A stretch of DNA of 42,693 bases from Bacteroidota bacterium (GTDB lineage Bacteria; Bacteroidota; Bacteroidia; Bacteroidales; Lentimicrobiaceae): positions 8,423-51,115 of the forward strand of contig WSXX01000040.1 in assembly GCA_009773515.1 (NCBI GenBank), written 5' to 3'. The notes under the pieces are model-generated. The model did no database searches. It was not told the DNA's origin and saw only the letters and a list, made by a program, of their open reading frames with translations. Positions 26,360 to 33,506 of the stretch are shown in pieces (the first letter of the stretch is position 1; each line of letters starts with the position of its first letter). Position numbers and translations under genes: made by a program.

Positions 26360-27090
26360 AAATACACCTGCTCAACGAAGATTCCGCGCTGCTTGCCCGT
26401 GCGGTAATCCGCCTCGACGACTGGACGGACCCCGAAGAACTGCAACATGCAGAAAAGGAAATAAGGGTGGGGCACTGCCGTGCTTACCTTTACACCTCGG
26501 TACCGGCCACCAACAGCAGCCTGATACACCGCCTTGAAGAGCAGGGTTATCAGTTCAGCGAGTTCAGGATAAAAAGCCTGTACAAAGCAGACGGTACAGC
26601 AGAAAGCACCCGCGCCTTATACCCCTGGCGGGCAGATCTTATCGGAGACGATGAACTTTTTGCCAAAGCACAGGCCTTACTTACTGCTACTGCCGGCGAC
26701 GATCGTTTCGCCTGCGATGAAACCCTGCCGGCAAGCTTTTCGCAGTCGCGCAACCACAGCCATTTACTGAAATCATACAAAAGCTGGCCCGATGAATTTC
26801 TGCTGGGCGTAGTACATGCCCAAACCAATGAACTGATTGCATTCCGAAGCGGGGCATTCCTCAGCAAAACAGAAGCTCATTATTATCAATATGCCGTTTC
26901 ACCCAACCTCGACTTCACCCACACAGCCGGCATGTTAGATGCCTTTGCCGTAGAATTCCTTCAAAACCGTGGCATACAGTTTATACATGCAGTCTCCACC
27001 GGATTCAACATAGCCGAACTCAATCGTTTGATATTACAGAGTGGGTTCAGGATAGTTTCGAGTGATGTTATAATGCGTAAAGTATTTTAA
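26356..27090 (+). CDS. GNAT-like N-acyltransferase (WecD-like two-domain type)
   Basis: 244 aa. The N-terminal half (RLDDWTDPEELQHAEKEIRV ... LIHRLEEQGYQFSEFRIKS) resembles the first domain of dTDP-fucosamine acetyltransferase (WecD). The C-terminal half has GNAT-like strands (FLLGVVHAQTNELIAFRSGA, EAHYYQYAVSPNL) and ends FNIAELNRLILQSGFRIV, like the 'N..A..LY...GF' GNAT tail. The likely role is transfer of the acyl group made by the preceding module to a 4-amino-sugar. It is the last gene of the long operon (ATGA overlap with MBL), and repeats begin right after it. Local codon choice is visibly richer in GC than the upstream operon. Confidence 0.7.
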   Translation: MKIHLLNEDSALLARAVIRLDDWTDPEELQHAEKEIRVGHCRAYLYTSVPATNSSLIHRLEEQGYQFSEFRIKSLYKADGTAESTRALYPWRADLIGDDELFAKAQALLTATAGDDRFACDETLPASFSQSRNHSHLLKSYKSWPDEFLLGVVHAQTNELIAFRSGAFLSKTEAHYYQYAVSPNLDFTHTAGMLDAFAVEFLQNRGIQFIHAVSTGFNIAELNRLILQSGFRIVSSDVIMRKVF

Positions 27091-27564
27091 TTCTGATTAA
27101 AGGGTTCACGCAAGGACGCAAGGCCGCAAAGATTTTATGAGATTTCGGATAGTCTTTAGAAATTGGAAGTCACTTGTCTCGGGAGCGCGAAGCGATAACG
27201 AGAGAAGTCACTTGTCTCGGGAGCGCGCAGCGATAACGAGAGAGGTCACTTGTCTCGGGAGCGCGCAGCGATAACGAGAGAGGTCACTTGTCTCGGGAGC
27301 GCGCAGCGATAACGAGAGAAGTCACTTGTCTCGGGAGCGCGAAGCGATAACGAGAGAAGTCGCTTGTCTCGGGAGCGCGCAGCGATAACGAGAGAGGTCA
27401 CTTGTCTCGGGAGCGCGTAGCGATAACGAGGATAGTTGATAGTCAAGTGAGAAAGTTCAGGTGTGTTCATTTTTAATCAAATTAGTGCATTGAAACTACA
27501 TTTTTTGGTTTCATATTAAACTTGTAAAATGAATTTGGTTTATATTTGTGCAAATTAATGTATT
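27091..27564. repeat. Repeat block: CGCAAGG unit, 7x38-bp hairpin array, heptamers
   Basis: After a GGTTCACGCAAGGACGCAAG element (about 27104-27123), seven tandem 38-bp units start at 27171, 27209, 27247, 27285, 27323, 27361 and 27399. Each holds one hairpin (TCTCG GGAG CGC GNA GCG ATAA CGAGA) and a TCACTTG linker. The middle loop base varies (A, C, T) while the stem is constant. GATAGTTGATAGTC heptamers follow. No gene except the promoter near 27541. Confidence 0.9.
27541..27548 (+). promoter_or_regulatory. Bacteroidota -7 box before abiEi copy 1
   Basis: TATATTTG fits TAnnTTTG. A TTG at 27522-27524 lies 16 bases upstream, slightly closer than usual for the -33 element. The GTG start at 27565 would leave a very short leader. 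Confidence 0.6.
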
Positions 27565-28386
27565 GTGAATACAGAAAATGGGTCTAAAATAAACAAATTG
27601 ATGCATATCCAACCGCCCGGCGTTGTGCTGACAAGTAGTTGGTTATTCAAGAAGGGATATAGCGCTGAGCTATTACGCACCTATCGCAACAGCCATTGGC
27701 TGAAGTCAATTGGCAACGGGGCAATGATAAGACAAAGCGATGAGGTTGATTATACAGGAGCCATATACACCTTACAGCAGCAATTGAATTTGAGTGCACA
27801 TCCTGCCGCTAAAACAGCAATGGCGCTTATGGGGAAAAGTCATTATCTGGGTCTTGGCAGTAATGTGGTTTATCTGTTTGGAAACGCTGGAGAGCGCCTG
27901 CCCTCATGGTTTAAAAATCATGACTGGGGTGTTGAAATCCGCTACATAGCCTCTGGTATTTTACCTGCCGGCAAAGGCATGGTTGAAAAAGAACACAGAA
28001 ATTTCTTTGTAAAAATTTCATCACCAGCAAGGGCTATTATGGAATGTTTGTATCTGGCGCCTCACAAACAAGACCTGACTGAGTGTTTTGAAATGATGGA
28101 GAGTCTCAATAATTTAAACCCGGTAAGCGTACAGGAGCTTTTAGAGCATTGTACTTCAGTAAAAGTGAAGAGGCTGTTTCTTTATATGGCAGAAAAGGCA
28201 GGTCACGTTTGGTTTAAGCACATAAATATAAGTCATATCGATTTGGGAAGTGGCAAGCGTAGTCTTGTTTCCGACGGTATTTTCGTTGCTGCTTATAATA
28301 TGACAGTCCCCAAAGAGCTGGAAGCTGATGAAAAAGAGTCTAAAGTCGATAGTCAGGTGAAGAAGTCAATAGTCAATAGTCCATAG
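27565..28386 (+). CDS. AbiEi_3-type antitoxin of a type IV toxin-antitoxin pair
   Basis: 273 aa. The N-terminal winged-helix part (SKINKLMHIQPPGVVLTSSW ... LLRTYRNSHWLKSIGNGAMI) and the C-terminal domain (SSPARAIMECLYLAPHKQDL, SVKVKRLFLYMAEKAGHVWF) match the AbiEi_3 antitoxin family. It should repress its own promoter and neutralise the nucleotidyltransferase toxin. GTG 27565 is preferred because the family N-terminus includes the SKINKL segment; ATG 27601 would cut into it. The last 14 or so residues (after ELEADEKE) are translated AATAGTC/GATAGTC heptamers and replace the natural end. The downstream toxin gene has lost its N-terminus. Confidence 0.85.
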   Translation: MNTENGSKINKLMHIQPPGVVLTSSWLFKKGYSAELLRTYRNSHWLKSIGNGAMIRQSDEVDYTGAIYTLQQQLNLSAHPAAKTAMALMGKSHYLGLGSNVVYLFGNAGERLPSWFKNHDWGVEIRYIASGILPAGKGMVEKEHRNFFVKISSPARAIMECLYLAPHKQDLTECFEMMESLNNLNPVSVQELLEHCTSVKVKRLFLYMAEKAGHVWFKHINISHIDLGSGKRSLVSDGIFVAAYNMTVPKELEADEKESKVDSQVKKSIVNSP

Positions 28387-28485
28387 CCTTTAGAAATTAG
28401 AAATTAGTCTTTAGAAATTGGTATAGTTGAATCTTTGAATTTTGAATCTTGAATCTTCAATTCACTGGCTGGCATCAGTGCAGCA
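28339..28485. repeat. Heptamer/octamer block at the antitoxin-toxin junction
   Basis: GATAGTC/AATAGTC heptamers that encode the antitoxin C-terminus continue into TAGAAAT heptamers and TTGAATCT octamers, ending at about 28460. The reading frame of the toxin emerges directly from the last unit, after an in-frame TGA. Confidence 0.85.
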
Positions 28486-29184
28486 TTGCAACAGATAGCA
28501 TCACAAATCAACGCATCATTGCCCGAAACCTATGCTCAGCATAGGAAATCAGAGGCCAAACTGAATGTTTCAAATAGTGAAGCCAGTATAAAAGTGGAAG
28601 TGAATGTCATTAAACGGGGATGTTTTAGTCCCCCTGTGATAATGACGTTATGTGATAAAGCACAACAGGAATATGATGTGTTCTGTGAAATTCAGGTAGT
28701 TGAAAAAGCTCACTTGTATGGAGGCAAGATATGTGCTGCACTTGACAGACAGCATCCCAGAGATTTATTTGACATCCAACAAATGTTCAAAACACAGCTT
28801 TTTGACGAAGAATTAAAAAAAGGGTTTATTTTTTATCTGGTGAGCTCAGGCAGACCGGTGTCTGAACTGTTGTTTCCAAACCTAATCGAACAGAGACAGG
28901 CTTTTAAGAATCAGTTTACAGGAATGACCCGGCAAGAATTCACTTATGCCGATTACGAGAATACGAGAACGCTTTTGATTGAAAAGATACACACCTCATT
29001 GACCACTTCTGACAAACTCTTCTTATTAAGATTTGAGCAGGGAATACCTGACTGGAGCTTATATGACTTCAATATTTTTCCTGCGGTACAATGGAAATTA
29101 TTAAACATACAACATCTCAAAACAAAAAACCCTGTCAAACATCAAAAAATGTGTATCGATTTTGAAGAAAGGCTTGCTTTTTAG
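28486..29184 (+). pseudogene. AbiEii-type nucleotidyltransferase toxin, N-terminus missing
   Basis: The frame aligns by eye with the middle and C-terminal parts of AbiEii toxins that partner AbiEi_3: ASIKVEVNVIKRG, YGGKICAALDRQHPRDLFDI, GMTRQEF and PDWSLYDFN. The normal N-terminal 70 or so residues, with the KGGT and DxD nucleotide-binding motifs, are absent. Homology starts at about NSLAGISAALQQIASQ and is preceded by repeat DNA and a TGA. Without GGT and DxD it cannot transfer nucleotides, so I call it a disabled toxin. TTG 28486 is only a formal start. Confidence 0.8.
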
Positions 29185-29305
29185 GCTGATTAAACCTGAT
29201 GGTTCAGGTGAAAAAGTCGATAGTCGATAGTATTTTGACATTAGAAATTGCTTGTCTCGGGAGCCTGCCCCGCCTCTTTTGCGGGAGAGCTCAGCGAGGT
29301 AATCT

Positions 29306-29611
29306 TTGAATCTCTGGGTAGCGCCGGTATTTTACTCTGTTATTACCCCCCAAGTCACCCCCCAAGTCACCCCCCAAGTTGAAAAACTACTTGTGGCTTT
29401 GCAATCTGGTGATAAAAGCAAGTCCGAATTACAGGCAATTATAGGTTTATCAGATAAGCACAACTTTACCCAACTGTACATTTTACCAGCAATTGAGCTT
29501 GGATTTGTCTCCCTTACGTTACCGGCTAAGCCAAAAAGTCGTTTTCAGAAATACAGGCTGACGTCAACCGGCTCGGAATATCTGGAGAATAAAACAGGAA
29601 GTAGTTTGTAG
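29306..29611 (+). pseudogene. C-terminal winged-helix fragment of a Fic-family-like protein
   Basis: The recognisable part runs from TPQVTPQVTPQVEKLLVALQ through SKSELQAIIGLSDKHNFTQL to AKPKSRFQKYRLTSTGSEYL, a C-terminal domain often found on Fic proteins and AlbA_2 regulators. The triple TPQV comes from nine-base repeats. Everything upstream of about 29320 is repeat DNA, and no Fic motif (HPFxxGNG) is present anywhere near, so the gene is decapitated. The TAG stop lies in the first unit of a TAGTCGATAGTC array. A small stand-alone DNA-binding protein is a less likely alternative. Confidence 0.6.
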
Positions 29612-29877
29612 TCGATAGTCTCGGGAGCCTGCCCGACTGCGCCACGCAGGCAGGCGTGAAGCGATAACGAGAGAAGTCACTTGTCTCGATAGTCTTTAGA
29701 AATTACTTGTCTCGGGAGCTCGAAGAGATAACGAGAGAAATTAGAAATTAGAAATTAGAAATTGTATCTCCCGAAAAAGCATCCTGATCCATTAACCAAT
29801 CCTATTTTTCACTTTTCACTTAGACGGTTGTAATGCGTGAATTTAGCCTGCCTGAATGTTAGCTTATAAATAACACA
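29612..29877. repeat. Repeat block with nested hairpin element
   Basis: Two hairpin elements are seen. The one at 29619-29672 carries an extra inserted stem GCCTGCC (29627-29633) / GGCAGGC (29649-29655); the other is of the CTC-GAA-GAG type (about 29706-29732). TAGAAAT heptamers and a divergent GTGAAAAATGCATC-like unit (ATCCTGATCCATTAACCAAT, about 29780) follow. No gene. Confidence 0.8.
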
Positions 29878-29906
29878 TGTCACAATTTTTTACTATTTTT
29901 GTGACA
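29878..29906 (+). promoter_or_regulatory. Palindromic operator overlapping a -7 box
   Basis: Perfect 8-bp arms TGTCACAA (29878-29885) and TTGTGACA (29899-29906) flank an AT-rich centre. TATTTTTG (29894-29901) fits TAnnTTTG and overlaps the right arm. The site is 15 bases before the antitoxin GTG, as expected for an autoregulated toxin-antitoxin operator. Confidence 0.7.
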
Positions 29907-29921
29907 TAATTATAAATAAAG

Positions 29922-30524
29922 GTGTCTGTTCATCAACATATAAAAAGCGAAATCCAAAGGCTGGAAAAAGGGAGCCTGCTATTTCCCGTTGATTATGCCG
30001 GGGCAGCCGGATATGATGCGCTGAGGCAGGCCTTTTCGCGTTTGGCGCGCGAGGGGTTCATTATCAGGCTTAGCAAAGGGGTGTATCTTTATCCGCGTAT
30101 CGATAAGGATCTTGGCATTTTATACCCATCAACCGAAAAGATACTTCAGGCTATCGCCAACCGCGACAAGATCAGAATTTTTGCTTCAGGAGCAAAAGCC
30201 CTGCATCAGTTAGGATTAACTTCACAAGTGCCAGTCAACGCAGTATATCTTACCGATGGCCCTGCACGTGAAATCAGGATAGGTAAACACACAATTATCC
30301 TGAAGAAAACAAGTCCGCGCAAACTGATGACCAGTGGCAGCATCAGCGGCCTTGTTGTGCATGCCATGCTGGGAATGGGTAAGGATCAGTTAACTGAAGA
30401 TATGATCGTGAAATTGAGAAGTATTCTGGCCGAAGAAAGCCCGGATAATATCAATCACGATTTAAAGCTTGTACCGGTGTGGATCAGCAGACTTTTACTG
30501 CAAAATCATGTTGAAAATGATTGA
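29922..30524 (+). CDS. AbiEi/DUF6088-family antitoxin
   Basis: 200 aa. The N-terminal winged helix (IKSEIQRLEKGSLLFPVDYA ... AFSRLAREGFIIRLSKGVYL) is followed by a domain with STEKILQAIANRDKIRIFAS, ALHQLGLTSQVP and LKKTSPRKLM, as in DUF6088-type antitoxins. It partners the intact AbiEii toxin that overlaps its 3' end and likely binds the palindrome at 29878-29906. GTG 29922 is the only suitable start near the promoter. Few repeats intrude into this pair, in contrast with the broken pair upstream. Confidence 0.85.
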   Translation: MSVHQHIKSEIQRLEKGSLLFPVDYAGAAGYDALRQAFSRLAREGFIIRLSKGVYLYPRIDKDLGILYPSTEKILQAIANRDKIRIFASGAKALHQLGLTSQVPVNAVYLTDGPAREIRIGKHTIILKKTSPRKLMTSGSISGLVVHAMLGMGKDQLTEDMIVKLRSILAEESPDNINHDLKLVPVWISRLLLQNHVEND

Positions 30525-31530
30525 GTGGCTACGTTTGCCTGACTCCCTGCGCGAAGAAACGCTTTACCAGGCAAATAACCAGACAGGTATATCGGCTAAA
30601 GCGATCGAGAAAGATTGGTGGATCACTCTTGTATTAAAAGCAATTCAGTTAATTCCTGACGCTGACCTATTCATATTCAAGGGCGGTACATCACTCAGCA
30701 AAGGGTGGGGACTGATAGACCGGTTTTCGGAAGATATTGATCTGGCTCTGGACAAAAACAGGTTTGGCCCGGATGAAAATTTCCAAAAAAAGGCCATCAC
30801 GGCATTGCGGCGAAAATCAAGTTTATATGTCCGCAATGAGTTAAAGGCGCAGTTAAACGATGTTTTCATGGGTTTGGGCCTCAGTTCATCTGAATTTACG
30901 CTTATCACGCCTAATCTTACAGTATCAGACCATGATCCGGAAATCATCGAAATCCACTACAAATCATTGCTGGAGTCCAATAATTACCTGGCCGACAAAG
31001 TGATACTGGAAATTAGTGTACGATCCATGCGTGAGCCTTTTGGCGCTGTCGAAATCAATTCGATGCTTAACGAAGTGTTTACACAGAGCCCATGGTCATA
31101 TAGTCCTTTCCGTTTGCAGGCTGTGCTACCGCAGCGAACGTTTCTGGAAAAAATATTTCTTATGCACGAAGAATTTTTAAAACCGGTCGAAAAAATAAGG
31201 AGTTTCAGAATGTCGCGTCACTTGTATGATCTGGAAAGGATGATGGATACCACCTATGCGTTAGATGCCATAAAGGACCATGACTTGTTTGATGCTGTTA
31301 TCTCGCACAGGAAAAGATTCATGCGGCTTTCAAATATTGATTATATCAATCATAAGCCGGAAACAATAGATTTTATTCCTCCGAAGGAACAATATGATGC
31401 CTTCAGAAAAGATTACAATGAGATGCGTTTGAATATGATTTACGGGGATTCTCCGGGTTTTGAAGACCTGCTCATCCGGCTGGTACTACTCAGGTCCAGG
31501 TTAAGGGAAACCTCACCCGAAAAAAAATGA
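30508..31530 (+). CDS. AbiEii/AbiGii-family nucleotidyltransferase toxin
   Basis: 340 aa from ATG 30508; ATG 30517 (MIEWLRLPDS) is equally possible. Both overlap the antitoxin end, giving translational coupling. Catalytic features are EKDWW (34-38), KGGTSLSK (58-65) and SEDIDLAL (74-81, with D76 and D78), a complete GGT plus DxD nucleotidyltransferase site. Characterised relatives (AbiEii, MenT) transfer nucleotides and stop growth, so this toxin looks active. Directly after its stop a headless sugar-transferase fragment begins. Confidence 0.87.
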   Translation: MLKMIEWLRLPDSLREETLYQANNQTGISAKAIEKDWWITLVLKAIQLIPDADLFIFKGGTSLSKGWGLIDRFSEDIDLALDKNRFGPDENFQKKAITALRRKSSLYVRNELKAQLNDVFMGLGLSSSEFTLITPNLTVSDHDPEIIEIHYKSLLESNNYLADKVILEISVRSMREPFGAVEINSMLNEVFTQSPWSYSPFRLQAVLPQRTFLEKIFLMHEEFLKPVEKIRSFRMSRHLYDLERMMDTTYALDAIKDHDLFDAVISHRKRFMRLSNIDYINHKPETIDFIPPKEQYDAFRKDYNEMRLNMIYGDSPGFEDLLIRLVLLRSRLRETSPEKK

Positions 31531-31531
31531 T

Positions 31532-31753
31532 ATAATCACAGGCACAGCAAGTCTTAAATACAGCAACGAAGAAGAACTTCTGGCATCGCAGCCTGATCCG
31601 GTAAAATATAACGACGAAGTATTGTTTCCTGACAAAGTAAGAATAAACCTGCACTACATCAAAACCCGCAGCTTTTGGATGGATTTGGGGATAATTGTTT
31701 TTACGCTGATAAGGAGGAGGCCGAGGGAGAGGTGGGTGGAAAGTGGAAAGTGA
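31532..31753 (+). pseudogene. C-terminal fragment of a bacterial sugar transferase
   Basis: No start codon. The frame reads IITGTASLKYSNEEELLASQ then DPVKYNDEVLFPDKVRINLH and YIKTRSFWMDLGIIVFTLIR, which equals the C-terminal third of phosphoglycosyltransferases. It is near-identical over about 130 bases to the intact gene at 37714-38325. The catalytic DE dyad is missing. The stop TGA lies in GTGGAAA/GTGAAAA heptamers. It begins one base after the toxin stop, so the toxin-antitoxin pair or a recombination event has replaced the 5' part. Confidence 0.85.
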
Positions 31754-32213
31754 AAAGTGAAGAGTGAAAAATGAAGAGTGAAAAGTGCTTGCCTCGGGAG
31801 CGCGAAGCGATAACGAGAGAGTCGATAGTCGATAGCCTTTAGAAATTAGAAATTAGAAATTAGAAATTGCTTGTCTCGATAGCCTTTAGAAATTACTTGT
31901 CTCGGGAGCTCGAAGAGATAACGAGAGAAATTAGAAATTAGAAATTGCTTGTCTCGGGAGCTCGAAGAGATAACGAGAGAAATTAGAAATTAGAAATTAG
32001 AAATTAGAAATTGCTTGTCTCGGGAGCTCGAAGAGATAACGAGAGAAATTAGAAATTAGAAATTAGAAATTAGAAAAGAGATAACGAGAGAAATTAGAAA
32101 TTAGAAATTAGAAATTAGAAATTGCTTGTCTCGGGAGCGCGAAGCGATAACGAGAGAAATTAGTATTACATTTGCATTTAAAAGAACCAATAATGTAAAT
32201 CAAAATACATTTT
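31754..32213. repeat. Repeat block: GTGAAAA and TAGAAAT heptamers with hairpin elements
   Basis: GTGAAAA/GTGAAGA heptamers (about 31741-31787), then hairpin elements alternating between the CGC-GAA-GCG and CTC-GAA-GAG stem types (about 31793, 31905, 31953, 32018, 32129), separated by runs of TAGAAAT. A truncated element (AAGAGATAACGAGAGA) occurs near 32074. A -7 box at 32167 ends the block. No gene. Confidence 0.85.
32167..32174 (+). promoter_or_regulatory. -7 box before the ATPase gene at 32214
   Basis: TACATTTG matches TAnnTTTG, 39 bases before the ATG. No TTG occurs at the usual -33 distance, because that position falls in the last hairpin element and TAGAAAT unit. Confidence 0.5.
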
Positions 32214-33506
32214 ATGGAACGTAAGATCGAGTTAAAATTATTAAACTGGAAGCAAAGTTCAAACCGATTACCACTTGTTATGCATGGTGCACGTCAGGTA
32301 GGCAAGACATACAGCCTGTTGAAGTTTGGCCGGAGTAATTATAAAAATGTTGCGTATTTCAATTTTGAAAGCAGCATGGAACTGCATGGTATTTTTACCA
32401 GGGACTTATCGCCGGAGCGCATATTGCGGGAATTGTCAGCATATACCTCGGCTGCGCTGGTGCCGGATGATACACTTATAATATTTGATGAAATTCAAGC
32501 CTGCGAGCGAGCTTTAACCTCGCTGAAATACTTCGCCGAAGAAGCACCTAAATACCACCTGGCTGCAGCGGGAAGCCTGCTGGGAGTGGCTATCAACCGC
32601 GATAAACATTCATTCCCTGTTGGTAAGATCCATCTTATTACGATGTATCCAATGGATTTTGAAGAGTTTATGCTGGCACAAAATAAAGCGCATGCGGTAT
32701 CGCTGATACGCGAATGTTATGCCAACAATGAAGCCTGCAATCTGCACGATACTTTTATGGATGACTTTCGGATATTTTTTGGTGTTGGCGGTATGCCTCA
32801 GGTTGTGAATGAATATATTTCATCAGGGGATTTCAACCTGATAATGGCATTACAGAAAAATATTATTGATACGTATATTGCTGATATGGCTAAATATGCA
32901 GGTCTTGCCGAAACTGTCAGGATAATGTCAGCATTTAATAGTGTGCCCGCTCAATTGGCCAAAGAAAACAGGAAATTCCAGTATAAAACTATTAAAAGCG
33001 GGGCAAGGGCTACACATTACGAGACTGCAATTGATTGGCTCGAAGCATCAGGCACTATTTATAAATGCATAAAAGTTACCGAAGGACTTTCCCCACTCAA
33101 TGCCTTTACTGAAGGAAGTTCTTTTAAAATCTACATGTCGGATACCGGATTACTTGCTTCGCGCTACGGCATTTCACCCAATATATTAAAGCAGGAATCA
33201 GCAACATGGCAGTCGGTAAAAGGCATACTCGCAGAGAATTATGTTGCAACTACCCTGACATCAAATGGTTATACTATCTTTTACTGGGAATCACAAGGTA
33301 AAGCCGAACTTGATTTTGTAATTCAGAATATTTCTGGTGAAGCCATCCCGATAGAAGTCAAATCATCAGAGAATGTGCGTTCAAAAAGTCTGCAACAATT
33401 TATTACCCGATATAAACCCACATGGTCTGTTAGGGTTTCTTCCAAAAACTTCGGATTTGAGAATAATATCAAGTCAGTGCCATTATATGCAGTGTTTTGC
33501 ATCTGA
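32214..33506 (+). CDS. AAA_14/DUF4143 ATPase with intact PD-(D/E)xK-like tail
   Basis: 430 aa. Walker A GARQVGKT (25-32), Walker B LIIFDEIQ near residue 90, sensor-like AAAGSLLGVA, and a DUF4143 C-terminal region containing YWESQGKAELDFVIQ and IPIEVKSSENV, that is a D and an ExK as in restriction-type nucleases. Such proteins are frequent, often multicopy, orphan ATPases in Bacteroidota and archaea, with no established role; defence, toxin-antitoxin and mobile-element functions have been considered. The gene has its own promoter and no partner gene. Confidence 0.88.
   Translation: MERKIELKLLNWKQSSNRLPLVMHGARQVGKTYSLLKFGRSNYKNVAYFNFESSMELHGIFTRDLSPERILRELSAYTSAALVPDDTLIIFDEIQACERALTSLKYFAEEAPKYHLAAAGSLLGVAINRDKHSFPVGKIHLITMYPMDFEEFMLAQNKAHAVSLIRECYANNEACNLHDTFMDDFRIFFGVGGMPQVVNEYISSGDFNLIMALQKNIIDTYIADMAKYAGLAETVRIMSAFNSVPAQLAKENRKFQYKTIKSGARATHYETAIDWLEASGTIYKCIKVTEGLSPLNAFTEGSSFKIYMSDTGLLASRYGISPNILKQESATWQSVKGILAENYVATTLTSNGYTIFYWESQGKAELDFVIQNISGEAIPIEVKSSENVRSKSLQQFITRYKPTWSVRVSSKNFGFENNIKSVPLYAVFCI

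Noticed and set aside
27171-27430. Possible CRISPR array (seven regularly spaced units)
   Set aside because: The 38-bp units are contiguous and near-identical with no unique spacers, and no cas gene is nearby.
29306-29611. Complete small regulator gene
   Set aside because: The N-terminal codons come from repeat DNA and the rest is the tail of a larger protein family, so it is listed as a fragment.
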